From Segatella copri (GTDB lineage Bacteria; Bacteroidota; Bacteroidia; Bacteroidales; Bacteroidaceae), in assembly GCF_026015295.1 (NCBI RefSeq), contig NZ_JAPDUW010000001.1:186001-250000 (forward strand): a stretch of DNA of 64,000 bases, written 5' to 3'. The first letter of the stretch is position 1. Each line of letters begins with the position of its first letter. Positions 13,751 to 22,540 of the stretch are shown here, one piece after another. The position numbers and the translations under genes are program-made. The notes beneath the pieces are model-generated. The model was not told the origin of the DNA, did not search any database, and was given only the letters and a program-made list of their open reading frames with translations.

Positions 13751-14131
13751 TTATTTCAATAACTTTTTGTAGTCCTTGTCAAATCCTTGAGGATGACGTC
13801 CGATGAAAAGAACATTGAGTAAGCAGTTGGCTGCCAGTTCTACATCGTTGAGATCAGCGCCTTTGCCTTTTTTGACTTCCTTTCCCAGGCATACATCCCA
13901 TGTGGACTGGAAACAGCTATCATTTGCTCCAACAAACATATCATTTGAGTCAGGATCTTCCATCAGTTCAAACTTGATAACCTTTTTGGATGTGATAGGT
14001 TGGATATTGCAAAGCATATCGAATGCTTTTTCAAAAATATCGCGATGCAACTGTGCATTTGGAAACATCACATTGACTGTTGGAAAAATCTCTTCAAATT
14101 CAAACGACTGCAATAGCTGGTAGAGTTTCAT
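13751..14131 (-). CDS. Hypothetical protein, possibly DUF6557-like
   Basis: 126 residues, acidic, cytoplasmic (MKLYQLLQSFEFEEIFPTVN). The pattern of an N-terminal helix, a strand with VIKFELMEDP and a helix DLNDVELAANCLLNVLFIG near the C-terminus faintly recalls DUF6557, small proteins sometimes linked to immunity or defence. I do not recognise it firmly. Separated from ribH by 56 bases on the same strand, which may place it in that transcript. Confidence 0.5.
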   Translation of the reverse strand: MKLYQLLQSFEFEEIFPTVNVMFPNAQLHRDIFEKAFDMLCNIQPITSKKVIKFELMEDPDSNDMFVGANDSCFQSTWDVCLGKEVKKGKGADLNDVELAANCLLNVLFIGRHPQGFDKDYKKLLK

Positions 14132-14187
14132 ATGCTTATACCTTATTATATATATAACATTCAGTTTATCAACTCTCGTTGTGAAGA

Positions 14188-14664
14188 CTAGAACTTAGCC
14201 ATCTTGATAGCATCTATAGCACACTCATCACCCTTGTTACCCAACTTGCCGCCGCTACGATCCTTAGCCTGCTGCAGATCGTTGGTAGTCAAGAGACCAT
14301 AGATAACAGGAATTTCCTGAGTAGCATTCAGACGGGCAATTCCGTAGGTAACACCCTCGCAGATGTAATCGAAGTGAGGAGTTTCACCACGTATCACACT
14401 ACCTAAAATGATGACTGCATCATAGCCGCCATTCAAAACCATTTGATGGGCTCCATAGATAAGCTCAAAGCTGCCTGGAACAGTTTTCACATGGATATTC
14501 TCAGTGAGAGCTCCATGTTTTTCGAGTGTTTTTACTGCTCCGTCGAGCAAAGCGCCCGTTATCTCAGGATTCCATTCTGCTACAACGATACCAAAGCACA
14601 TGTTACTGGCGTCTGGTATTTTAGTAAAGTCGTATTCAGATAAATTATGAAGTGCTGTTGCCAT
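14188..14664 (-). CDS. ribH: 6,7-dimethyl-8-ribityllumazine synthase
   Basis: 158 residues, the family's usual length. RibH condenses the ribityl pyrimidine with dihydroxybutanone phosphate in riboflavin synthesis and forms a 60-mer or decamer. Visible motifs are [13 protein letters not shown] (substrate loop), [30 protein letters not shown] (with the catalytic His) and [16 protein letters not shown]. It lies 28 bases after the TPR gene and is probably cotranscribed with it. Confidence 0.97.
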   Translation of the reverse strand: MATALHNLSEYDFTKIPDASNMCFGIVVAEWNPEITGALLDGAVKTLEKHGALTENIHVKTVPGSFELIYGAHQMVLNGGYDAVIILGSVIRGETPHFDYICEGVTYGIARLNATQEIPVIYGLLTTNDLQQAKDRSGGKLGNKGDECAIDAIKMAKF

Positions 14665-14692
14665 ATTGATTTCGAATTGTTATCAGTACAGA

Positions 14693-15388
14693 TTAGTTAG
14701 AAGCGCGCTCGATGTACTTGTCGATTTCGCCACTCTGTACGAGCATAGCGTTAACATACTTCTTCTTAGCATCCTGATAAAGCTTCAAAGCTTCGTCTTT
14801 CTTACCCTGGCTTTCGAGAATCTCGCCTGCCTTGATAATGAATATAGGAGAAAGACTGTTGTTTGTACCATCCTCGGCCTTGCTGTCTGCCATAGAAGCA
14901 GCCTTCTTGAAAGCATCAACAGCCTTGTCGAGCTGGTTGAGATGCGCATAAGCATCACCTAAAGCAGATTCAGCAGCAGGACTGATCATCTGGTCGTCTT
15001 CTGAAGAGAAAGATTCCAGACTCTTCTGAGCTTCTGCCCATTTGCCGAGGTTTGCATAGCAAAGACCAGCATAGAGGTTTGCCAGGTTACCTGCATCTGT
15101 GCTGCTGTATTCGTCAGCAATCTTAGTAAAACCTACATAGCCTGCGCCATCACCCTTCAATGCCTGCTCATACATCTGGTTAGCAAAGTAGGTCTGACCC
15201 TTAGCAAGCATAGTGCTAGCCTTGTCCTCACGAGGACCTGAGATCTGAGATACATAACCGAATACACCTGCAATGATAACAATGATAGCTACTACTGCAA
15301 TGATAATTGCCTTCTTGTACTTCAAGAAGAAGGCCTCACGAATGTTTAGGCTCTCTGTTTCCTGAGCCTGTACGTTGTTGTTTGCCAT
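14693..15388 (-). CDS. Membrane-anchored TPR protein (YfgM-like)
   Basis: 231 residues. After a short cytoplasmic N-terminus there is one membrane segment (AIIIAVVAIIVIIAGVFGYV, about residues 29-48), then TPR-type helix pairs (FANQMYEQALKGD, AGLCYANLGKWAEAQKSLES, LGDAYAHLNQLDKAVDAFKKA, ILESQGKKDEALKLYQDA). This resembles YfgM/BamD-like periplasmic TPR proteins that assist envelope protein folding. It is probably conserved beside ribH in related genomes. The exact role is not shown. Confidence 0.8.
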   Translation of the reverse strand: MANNNVQAQETESLNIREAFFLKYKKAIIIAVVAIIVIIAGVFGYVSQISGPREDKASTMLAKGQTYFANQMYEQALKGDGAGYVGFTKIADEYSSTDAGNLANLYAGLCYANLGKWAEAQKSLESFSSEDDQMISPAAESALGDAYAHLNQLDKAVDAFKKAASMADSKAEDGTNNSLSPIFIIKAGEILESQGKKDEALKLYQDAKKKYVNAMLVQSGEIDKYIERASN

Positions 15389-15493
15389 TTTTATTTTGCT
15401 TTTTTATTATTCTATACTTTTTCGTTTCTGGTTTTGGGGCAATCTGCTCAATAGAAAGTTAGCTTTCAAATTGTGGAATGCCGCTAAACTTCT

Positions 15494-15502
15494 GCAAATT
15501 TA
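15494..15502 (-). promoter_or_regulatory. -7 element of the TPR-ribH transcript
   Basis: TAAATTTGC on the minus strand, about 100 bases upstream of ATG 15388. It is divergent from the recF promoter. Confidence 0.45.
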
Positions 15503-15565
15503 CTCAATTTTATTCAATTATTGAAATTTCTAGCCTATTTTTTTTGTTTTTTCCTCTTTTTCTGC

Positions 15566-15574
15566 TAACTTTGC
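15566..15574 (+). promoter_or_regulatory. -7 element of recF
   Basis: TAACTTTGC, 23 bases upstream of ATG 15598. It rules out the longer N-terminal frame that begins at 15478. Confidence 0.7.
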
Positions 15575-15597
15575 ACTATAAAAGCAGAAAAGAGACT

Positions 15598-16695
15598 ATG
15601 ATTTTAAAGAATATTTCCATTATTAACTTTAAAAATATAAAGAGCGCCAATCTGGAGTTGTCGCCCAAAATCAATTGTCTGATAGGACATAATGGCATGG
15701 GAAAGACTAATTTCCTTGATGCAATCTACTATCTCTCTTTCTGTAGGAGTGCCTATAATTCTATCGATTCCCAGATTATTACTCATGATGAGCCTTTCTT
15801 TATGCTGGAGGGAAATTATGATAATGATAAGGGGGAGATAGAGAATGTTTACTGTGGCATGAAACGGGGTACTAAGAAGCATTTCAAGAGAAACAAGAAG
15901 GAGTATAAGCGTCTTTCGCAACATATTGGACTTATCCCTCTGATTCTGGTTTCTCCATCTGATGTTTCTCTGATAGAAGGGGGAAGTGAAGAGCGCAGAA
16001 AACTGATGGATGTGGTCATCTCTCAGTATGATTACTCTTATATAGAGGCTTTGTCCAACTATAATAAGGCTTTGCAACAGAGAAATGCTTTGCTGAAAAT
16101 GGAGGAGGAGCCTGATATTACGCTGCTGGAACTTTGGGAGCAGCAGATGGCGAGTAATGGTGAATTGCTGTACCGGAAACGGCAGGCTTTCGTTGACGAA
16201 CTGGTTCCGCTGTTTCAGCAGATTTATCAGCAGATTTCGGGTGATAAGGAGCAAGTCCGTCTTCACTATGTTTCTCATTGCCAGAGAGGTCCTTTGCTGG
16301 ATGTTATCCAGCGCGACCGGTTTAAGGATCGTGCTGTAGGGTATTCTCTGCATGGTGTTCACCGTGATGATCTGGAGTTTTTGCTGGGTGATTATCCGAT
16401 GAAGAGAGAGGGAAGTCAGGGGCAGAACAAAACTTTCGTGATTGCCCTGAAACTGGCTCAATTTACTTTCCTGCAGCGCACGAGTTCCAATACGCTTCCT
16501 TTGCTCCTCTTAGATGATATTTTCGATAAGTTGGATGCACAGCGGGTTGAGGCTATTGTGAAACTGGTTGCCGGTGACCATTTCGGACAGATTTTTATTA
16601 CGGATACGAACCGTGATCATTTGGATAAGATTCTCCAGAACATGCAGGGAGATCATACGATATTCTATGTAGAGAATGGGGAAATAATGAAGTAG
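15598..16695 (+). CDS. recF: DNA replication and repair protein RecF
   Basis: 365 residues, usual length. An SMC-like ATPase that helps load RecA at gaps with RecO and RecR. Visible are the N-terminal strand LKNISIINFKNIKSANLEL, Walker A GHNGMGKT, the signature region SQGQNKTFVIALKLAQ, and Walker B LPLLLLDDIFDKLD followed by the D-loop. The start ATG 15598 is fixed by the promoter and by the family N-terminus. The DUF721 gene follows 33 bases later, an arrangement common in Bacteroidota. Confidence 0.97.
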   Translation: MILKNISIINFKNIKSANLELSPKINCLIGHNGMGKTNFLDAIYYLSFCRSAYNSIDSQIITHDEPFFMLEGNYDNDKGEIENVYCGMKRGTKKHFKRNKKEYKRLSQHIGLIPLILVSPSDVSLIEGGSEERRKLMDVVISQYDYSYIEALSNYNKALQQRNALLKMEEEPDITLLELWEQQMASNGELLYRKRQAFVDELVPLFQQIYQQISGDKEQVRLHYVSHCQRGPLLDVIQRDRFKDRAVGYSLHGVHRDDLEFLLGDYPMKREGSQGQNKTFVIALKLAQFTFLQRTSSNTLPLLLLDDIFDKLDAQRVEAIVKLVAGDHFGQIFITDTNRDHLDKILQNMQGDHTIFYVENGEIMK

Positions 16696-16728
16696 AAAAC
16701 TAAAGGTTTCCCTTAAAATTTTGAGAAT

Positions 16729-17019
16729 ATGTTTAAAAGAAAAGTTAAGTCAATAGCAGAACTCTTGCCCGAATTTCTGAGAAAGGAAGGGTTGGAGACA
16801 CCTTTACAGCAGAAACGCCTGATCATGAGTTGGGATTCTGTGGTAGGGGATAATATTGCTGCATATTGTGGTGATAAGTTTATCAAGAACCAGACTCTCT
16901 ATGTAAAGATAGAGAATGCTGCATTGAGGGCTGACCTCACGATGAGCCGTGCTAACCTTGTTCACCGTTTGAATGAACAGGTTGGTGCACAGGTTATTGC
17001 AGATATACGCTTTTATTAA
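16729..17019 (+). CDS. DUF721 domain protein (DciA-like)
   Basis: 96 residues. The DUF721 core is visible: SWDSVVGDNIAAYCGDKFI, LYVKIENAALRADLTMSRANLVHRLN and a final strand VIADIRFY. Related DciA proteins load the replicative helicase in bacteria without DnaC, and the place after recF fits a replication role; in this group that remains inference. A MITE-like element begins 22 bases after its stop. Confidence 0.88.
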   Translation: MFKRKVKSIAELLPEFLRKEGLETPLQQKRLIMSWDSVVGDNIAAYCGDKFIKNQTLYVKIENAALRADLTMSRANLVHRLNEQVGAQVIADIRFY

Positions 17020-17041
17020 TCCTCCGTTCTGATATACTATA

Positions 17042-17290
17042 CTGAACTTTCGCATGTGGTTCAAAAACGGGCTGAAGGCCCAAAAGCTCCTAGCCCAGGG
17101 CATCGCCCTGGGTATAGTAGCAGTCAGCAAGGCGCCCTGTAAGGGCAAAAGCTTTATAAATTGCCTGATATTTGAAAGCTTTTGCCCTTACAGGGCGACA
17201 GGTTTGCGCCCGTAATAACCCAGGGCGATGCCCTGGGCTAGGAGCTTCTGCCCTTTCAGGGCGTGTGGGGCAAAACTTGCGAAACTTCAG
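17042..17290. mobile_element. MITE-like palindromic element, copy A
   Basis: About 249 bp with imperfect terminal inverted repeats (ctgaactttcgca ... tgcgaaacttcag) and several inner inverted pairs (tagcccagggc / gccctgggcta, gccctgtaagggcaaaagc / gcttttgcccttacagggc), so it can fold into one large multi-branched hairpin. The flanks carry the direct repeat tactata (17035-17041 and 17291-17297), as expected of a target duplication. No ORF for a transposase. Copy B in inverted orientation is at 22258-22537. Confidence 0.75.
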
Positions 17291-17292
17291 TA

Positions 17293-17838
17293 CTATATGA
17301 TTTCGTCCATGCATATATCTGTAGGGGTAACAGGAAGGAGTCCTTCCTCTTTGATTTTCTGGAAGTCGAAACAGATTCCTATTTTGTATGCATGTGGAAT
17401 CTGGGCAAGAAATCTGTCGTAATAGCCTTTTCCTCTTCCTAACCGGTTGCCTTTCATATCGAAACTCATACCTGGGATTACGGCAAGTTCTATCTCAGGA
17501 TATTTTTCTTCCGGATAAATCTTGCCTTTCGGTTCAAGTATATGATAGGCTCCTTCCTTCAGGTCTTGAACTCCGGAATATTCTCTCAGTTCCATATTTG
17601 TATCGTCCAGCACAACGGGCAGTATCACCCGTTTTCCCCTGGAAACAAGTTGGTCTATATAATGATGGGTGTCCACTTCATCAGGAAGCGAATAGTACAT
17701 CAGTATGGTTTGGACATTCTGAAGATGCGGGTTGGAATCTAAACGTGATAATACAGAAAGCGACAGTTCCTCAAGTTGTCTTGAGGAATACTGTCGCTTT
17801 CTGTCTTTTATGATTTTTCTTAATTCTTTCTTGTCCAT
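17293..17838 (-). CDS. 5-formyltetrahydrofolate cyclo-ligase
   Basis: 181 residues. It converts 5-formyl-THF to 5,10-methenyl-THF with ATP. Motifs: N-terminal DKKELRKIIKDRKRQYS, the substrate loop ILPVVLDDTNMELREYSG, and the signature VIPGMSFDMKGNRLGRGKGYYDRFLA, followed by IGICFDFQKI. Its stop is next to the MITE-like element (ATGATTTCG side), which therefore inserted at the gene's 3' edge without breaking it. The S41 protease gene ends 3 bases upstream of its start region, so both belong to one minus-strand operon. Confidence 0.95.
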   Translation of the reverse strand: MDKKELRKIIKDRKRQYSSRQLEELSLSVLSRLDSNPHLQNVQTILMYYSLPDEVDTHHYIDQLVSRGKRVILPVVLDDTNMELREYSGVQDLKEGAYHILEPKGKIYPEEKYPEIELAVIPGMSFDMKGNRLGRGKGYYDRFLAQIPHAYKIGICFDFQKIKEEGLLPVTPTDICMDEII

Positions 17839-17841
17839 GCC

Positions 17842-19575
17842 TTAAGCATTTGCTATCATACAATTATTATGGTGTAAGGAAGAATAGTTGTAGGGCGTAT
17901 TCGCCATAGCTATCTTTTCTTTCTTCGCAGCGCGTTTTTTGGCTGGCTCTGGTTTCTTTGGAAATGCTGCATGGTTCTCAAATACATCCAGCGTCTTTTT
18001 AATGACTGGATCATCAAGATTGATGTACTGGGTCCATGCCTGCTCGTCCAACATATTGTAGATGATACGGCTGTCGATGACACGGACTAACAGTTTGTGT
18101 GATTTCTTGATTAAAAGATTTCTACGTTTCAAACCACGTTTATCAGCATAGCTGGCAAACTTTTCAACCATGTCCTGACTGTCAAGATAATCGGCAAGTT
18201 CCATCATCTCCTTGAAGTTGTTCAACTTCGGACGGTTATCGTCTGTATAAGTGAAGGCAAACTGCAAGATGAGACCACTCAGACTGGCCTCCTTGAAATA
18301 GGATGTCATGCCGAGCGTATCTTCAGGAACAAAGATGTCTGGGGTGATACCACCTCCGCCATAGACAATACGGCCGTTACCTGTATGATAAGCTGGTCCT
18401 GTATGCTTGATGCTATCCTGTGAGAAGAACTCTCCGTGCTGGTATCTGTCAAGCAAGTCTTGCTCATAATCCTTGTCATCGCCCAGCGTATATGGCTTCT
18501 GGATGCATCTTCCTGAAGGAGTATAGTAGCGCGCAATGGTCAGACGGATGAGGCTGTGGTCAGGGAATTCTATCTGTTGCTGAACCAGTCCCTTACCAAA
18601 CGAGCGCCGTCCGATGATGGTAGCACGGTCATTATCCTGCATGGCACCCGCAAAGATTTCTGCAGATGATGCAGAACCTTCATTGATGAGAACTACCATC
18701 GGAATCTTCTGGTAGGCACCCTTACCGTCACTCGTATAGTTATGTCTAGGCGATTTGCGTCCCTGTGTGTAAACGATGAGCTTCTTGTCTGGCAAGAATT
18801 CGTTTGCCATGTTTACTGCAGCCGTCAGGTAACCACCTGAGTTATCCCGAAGGTCAATACAGAGGTTGGTGAATCCCTGCTGTGAGAGTTTGGCCAGAGC
18901 AATCAGCATTTCCGGATAGGTGTTCTCGCCAAAGTTCTTGATACGGATATAGCCAGTTTTATCGTTTAGCATGTAGGCTGCTGTAACACTCTTTGTCGGT
19001 ATTTCACCTCGGGTTACGGTAAAGGTCTGAACCTTCTTGCTTCCATATCGTATAACTCCGATTTTTACCTTGGTATCCTTTGGACCCTTCAGGCGATGCA
19101 TTGCCTCCTGATTGGTTACAATCTTGCCGACAAAAGGCTTGCCGTCTACGGCTACAATCTTATCTCCTGCCAAAAGTCCGGCTTTCTCGGCAGGTCCATT
19201 CTGTATCACATTCTGTATATGTATCGTATCTTGGCGGATGACAAACTCTACGCCTACACCCGAGAACGAGCCTTTCAGATCGTCGGTGGCCTGAGCTGCG
19301 TCTTTAGCACTGATATATACGGAATGTGGATCCAGTTCTGCTAAAATCTGTGGAATTGCCTTATCTACCAGCGAGTCGATGTTCACGGGATCTACATATT
19401 GGTCATCAATAAGATGGAGCAGGTTGTTCAGACGGTTGCTTCCACTATTGATAACGTTGAGGCGATTTCCAGAGAAATGGTTGGAAAAGAATGTTCCGAT
19501 GATAATACCTATCACAACACAGAATGCCATGATGAATGGCATAAAGCGGTTGGTCTTATTCTTACTCATGTTCAT
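17842..19575 (-). CDS. S41 family C-terminal processing protease
   Basis: 577 residues, longer than E. coli-type core because of a C-terminal extension. One N-terminal membrane anchor (FIMAFCVVIGIIIGTFF), then the PDZ domain (about residues 100-175, FSGVGVEFVIRQDTIHI and PAEKAGLLAGDKIVAVDG), then the catalytic core with Ser in NEGSASSAEIFAGAMQD and Lys in GRRSFGKGLVQ. It acts in the periplasm on protein C-termini. The end is Lys/Ala-rich (KKPEPAKKRAAKKEK). ATG 19575 is followed by a second Met two codons later. Operon with the downstream cyclo-ligase gene and the upstream dCMP deaminase gene. Confidence 0.93.
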   Translation of the reverse strand: MNMSKNKTNRFMPFIMAFCVVIGIIIGTFFSNHFSGNRLNVINSGSNRLNNLLHLIDDQYVDPVNIDSLVDKAIPQILAELDPHSVYISAKDAAQATDDLKGSFSGVGVEFVIRQDTIHIQNVIQNGPAEKAGLLAGDKIVAVDGKPFVGKIVTNQEAMHRLKGPKDTKVKIGVIRYGSKKVQTFTVTRGEIPTKSVTAAYMLNDKTGYIRIKNFGENTYPEMLIALAKLSQQGFTNLCIDLRDNSGGYLTAAVNMANEFLPDKKLIVYTQGRKSPRHNYTSDGKGAYQKIPMVVLINEGSASSAEIFAGAMQDNDRATIIGRRSFGKGLVQQQIEFPDHSLIRLTIARYYTPSGRCIQKPYTLGDDKDYEQDLLDRYQHGEFFSQDSIKHTGPAYHTGNGRIVYGGGGITPDIFVPEDTLGMTSYFKEASLSGLILQFAFTYTDDNRPKLNNFKEMMELADYLDSQDMVEKFASYADKRGLKRRNLLIKKSHKLLVRVIDSRIIYNMLDEQAWTQYINLDDPVIKKTLDVFENHAAFPKKPEPAKKRAAKKEKIAMANTPYNYSSLHHNNCMIANA

Positions 19576-19614
19576 AACAATTCTCTTTTTACTAACGTTT
19601 TATCTATCTTATCT

Positions 19615-20067
19615 CTAATCTTCTACAGAAGATGTCTTTTCTTCAGGATTGAGGTATTCTACCTTGATTCCTGCTCGTTGCATCAGTTTGATACCATCGT
19701 CCAGACGGTATTTCTCTGCATATACAACACGCTTGATGCCCGACTGTATAATCAGTTTGGCACATTCTATACATGGAGAGGCGGTGACGTAAAGCGTACT
19801 TCCCTCACTGTTATTGCTGCTGCGGGCCAGTTTCGTAATAGCATTAGCCTCCGCATGGAGAACGTATGGCTTGGTCACGTTGTTATCCTCACAGACATTT
19901 TCAAATCCGCTCGGTGTACCATTGTAGCCATCACTGATAATCATTTTATCTTTTACAACTAGTGCACCTACCTGTCGGCGTTTGCAATAGCTGTTTTCAG
20001 CCCATATACGTGCCATTCGCAAATAGCGAAGGTCGAGCTTGGTTTGTTTGGAAAGTTCGTTTGCCAT
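19615..20067 (-). CDS. dCMP deaminase family protein
   Basis: 150 residues from ATG 20067; a longer frame would run into the M3 peptidase gene and is rejected. It deaminates dCMP to dUMP for dTMP synthesis. Zinc site: HAEANAI (His, with catalytic Glu) and SPCIECAK (two Cys). The nucleotide loop NGTPSGFENVCED also fits. Four bases separate it from the M3 peptidase stop at 20072, so it is cotranscribed. ThyX in this window is the enzyme that would use the product. Confidence 0.93.
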   Translation of the reverse strand: MANELSKQTKLDLRYLRMARIWAENSYCKRRQVGALVVKDKMIISDGYNGTPSGFENVCEDNNVTKPYVLHAEANAITKLARSSNNSEGSTLYVTASPCIECAKLIIQSGIKRVVYAEKYRLDDGIKLMQRAGIKVEYLNPEEKTSSVED

Positions 20068-20071
20068 CCTC

Positions 20072-22159
20072 TTATCCTTTATGTTGTACCTTGATTTCGT
20101 TACGTTCCAGCAGTGCATCGATGGTTGGCTCTTGTCCACGGAACCGTTTGTAGAGAACCATAGGATGCTCTGTTCCACCCTTAGAGAGTACGTTGTCACG
20201 GAAACTTTGAGCAGTCTTCTGGTCGAAGATTCCATTCTTCTTGAATACACTGAAAGCATCAGCATCCAGTACTTCTGCCCATTTGTAGCTATAATATCCT
20301 GCGGCATAACCTCCTGCCATGATGTGGGAGAACTGTACGGTCATACAGGTTTCCTGCAACTGTGGCAATATCATCGCCTTTTTCCAGGCTTCCCTTTCAT
20401 AAGGCATGATGTCGGCAGTAAATTCTTTCTCTTGGGTGTAGTATGCCATGTCAAGCAATCCGAAACTTACCTGGCGCAAGCAACCGTAGGCTGTCATGAA
20501 GTTGCGACTCTTCATGATGCGCTCTATGAGTTCATCTGGCAATGGTTCACCTGTCTGATAGTGGAAGGCAAATGTACGGAGAAAATCTTTCTCTATTGCA
20601 TAATTCTCCATAAACTGTGATGGCAATTCTACGAAGTCCCACCATACGTTGGTTCCCGAAAGACTCTCGAAGCGGGTATTGGCAAACATGCCGTGAAGAC
20701 TGTGACCAAACTCATGGAGGAAGGTTTCTACTTCTCCTAATGTCAAGAGAGCAGGTTTTTCCTCTGTTGGCTTGGTAAAGTTCATTACCACACTTACGTG
20801 AGGACGTATGTTTTTGCCCTTATGGTCTATCCACTGTCCCTGGAATTCTGTCATCCAGGCACCTCCTTGCTTGCCCTTGCGAGGGAAGAAGTCGGCATAG
20901 AATACAGCCAGATAGCTTCCGTCTTTATCAAATACCTCGTATGCCTTGACGTCTGGGTGGTATACCGGTATCTCTTTGTTCTCCTTAAAGGTGATGCCAT
21001 ACAGCTTGTTGGCGAGTCCGAACACACCGCCTATCACTTTGTCCAGCTGGAAATAAGGGCGAAGCATTTCTGCATCGAGATTATATTTCTCCATCTGGAG
21101 TTTATGAGAATAGAAGCCGAAATCCCATGGTTTCATTTCGAAATCTTTACCCTCCAGCTTCTTGGCAAGGGCTTCCACTTCTTTCACTTCCTTTTCTGCC
21201 GTTGGCTTATAAGCCTCTATCAGGTCGTTGAGAAGTTTATATACATGTTCTGTATTGCTTGCCATACGGTGGCGAAGAACATAGTCGGCATAGGTTTCGA
21301 AACCGAGCAACTGAGCGAGCTCTCTGCGCAGGTTTACCAGTCGTTTGCAGATTTCCAGGTTGTTCTGCTCGTTATCATGGGTACATACCGTATTGCGTGC
21401 CATATACATCTGTTTGCGGAGCTCACGCTGGGTAGAGTAGGTCATGAAAGGAGAATAACTTGGATAATCGAGTGTAAAGATCCAGCCTTCTTTTTCCTGC
21501 TCTTTGGCGGTATGCGCAGCGGCAGCTTTTGCTGTTTCTGGAAGTCCGTCGAGCTGAGCTTCGTCTGTGATATGGAGCGTAAATGCCTTGTTTTCTTTTA
21601 AGAGATTCTGTGAGAACTGCAGAGTGAGCATACTGGCTTCTTCTGTAAGTTTGCGAAGTTTCTCTTTACCTTCTTCGTCTAAGAGTGCACCGCTGCGTAC
21701 GAATCCGTCATAGCTGGTGTCCAGAAGCATTTTCTCTTCTGGTGTCAGTTCTCTGTTGGGATGATCGTGAACGAACTTGATGCGCTCAAAGAGTTTCTTG
21801 TTCAGCGTGATGTCATTTGCGTGCTTGGTGAGAATCGGACTCATCTTCTGCGCAATTTCTTCCATCTCATCGCAGGTTTCAGCACTCATCATGCAAGAGA
21901 AAACGTTAGATACACGGCTCAAGAGGTCGTAATAGTGTTCGCCCTTATCGGGATCAACTCTTGCAATGGTATTCTCAAAGGTTGGTTCTGCCGGATCGTT
22001 TACAACCTTGTCTGTAGCCTCGTCATCACGGCGGATTCCCTCCATGAATGCTGGCTCATAATCTTCGAGACGGATTCGTTCGAATGGTACTGTATCGTGC
22101 GGTGTATTGTAAGGCACGAAGAATGGGTTGGTTCTATTTTGTATTGTATTGTCTTGCAT
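20072..22159 (-). CDS. M3 family metallopeptidase (peptidyl-dipeptidase Dcp / oligopeptidase A type)
   Basis: 695 residues from ATG 22159 (MQDNTIQNRTNPFF); the ten residues upstream would be encoded by the leader. The zinc motif HEFGHSLHGMF with a Glu downstream (LSGTNVWWDFVELPSQFMENY) is the M3 signature. The N-terminal start with no signal peptide suggests a cytosolic enzyme degrading short peptides. The ending QKTAQSFRDNVLSKGGTEHPMVLYKRFRGQEP is typical of Dcp. It heads the operon with dCMP deaminase, S41 protease and cyclo-ligase; its promoter lies at 22176-22184. Confidence 0.95.
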   Translation of the reverse strand: MQDNTIQNRTNPFFVPYNTPHDTVPFERIRLEDYEPAFMEGIRRDDEATDKVVNDPAEPTFENTIARVDPDKGEHYYDLLSRVSNVFSCMMSAETCDEMEEIAQKMSPILTKHANDITLNKKLFERIKFVHDHPNRELTPEEKMLLDTSYDGFVRSGALLDEEGKEKLRKLTEEASMLTLQFSQNLLKENKAFTLHITDEAQLDGLPETAKAAAAHTAKEQEKEGWIFTLDYPSYSPFMTYSTQRELRKQMYMARNTVCTHDNEQNNLEICKRLVNLRRELAQLLGFETYADYVLRHRMASNTEHVYKLLNDLIEAYKPTAEKEVKEVEALAKKLEGKDFEMKPWDFGFYSHKLQMEKYNLDAEMLRPYFQLDKVIGGVFGLANKLYGITFKENKEIPVYHPDVKAYEVFDKDGSYLAVFYADFFPRKGKQGGAWMTEFQGQWIDHKGKNIRPHVSVVMNFTKPTEEKPALLTLGEVETFLHEFGHSLHGMFANTRFESLSGTNVWWDFVELPSQFMENYAIEKDFLRTFAFHYQTGEPLPDELIERIMKSRNFMTAYGCLRQVSFGLLDMAYYTQEKEFTADIMPYEREAWKKAMILPQLQETCMTVQFSHIMAGGYAAGYYSYKWAEVLDADAFSVFKKNGIFDQKTAQSFRDNVLSKGGTEHPMVLYKRFRGQEPTIDALLERNEIKVQHKG

Positions 22160-22175
22160 ATTGTTACTTTTTAGC

Positions 22176-22184
22176 TGCAAAGTT
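22176..22184 (-). promoter_or_regulatory. -7 element of the M3 peptidase operon
   Basis: TAACTTTGC on the minus strand, 16 bases upstream of ATG 22159. Confidence 0.7.
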
Positions 22185-22257
22185 AGCAAAAAAATGCTTT
22201 ATTGCCTTGATAATAAACGTTTTTAACTTATATTTATCGGTCGTTATACTTTCTTTA

Positions 22258-22537
22258 CTCAAGTTTCGCAAGTTGGCTCCACACGCCCTGAAAGGGCAGA
22301 AGCTCCTAGCCCAGGGCAGCGCCCTGGGGTATTATGGACGCAAACTTGTCGCCCTGTAAGGGCAAAAGCTTTAAATACCGGGCAGTTTACAAAGCTTTTG
22401 CCCTTACAGGGCGCCTTGCTGACTGCTATTATACCCAGGGCGATGCCCTGGGCTAGGAGCTTCTGCCCTTTCAGGGCGTGCTGCTTCTGGAGCTTTTGGG
22501 CCTTCAGCCCGTACTTAAACCACATGCGAAAGTTCAG
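22258..22537. mobile_element. MITE-like palindromic element, copy B
   Basis: About 280 bp, same structure as copy A but reversed; it starts ctcaagtttcgcaa and ends tgcgaaagttcag. The inner pairs tagcccagggc / gccctgggcta and gccctgtaagggcaaaagc / gcttttgcccttacagggc are kept. The flanks carry tcttta at 22252-22257 and 22538-22543, the second of which includes the stop codon of the next minus-strand gene. No transposase ORF. Confidence 0.75.
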
Positions 22538-22540
22538 TCT

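Noticed and set aside
15478..15597. 40-residue N-terminal extension of RecF
   Set aside because: The -7 box at 15566-15574 lies inside it, and the family N-terminus begins at ATG 15598.
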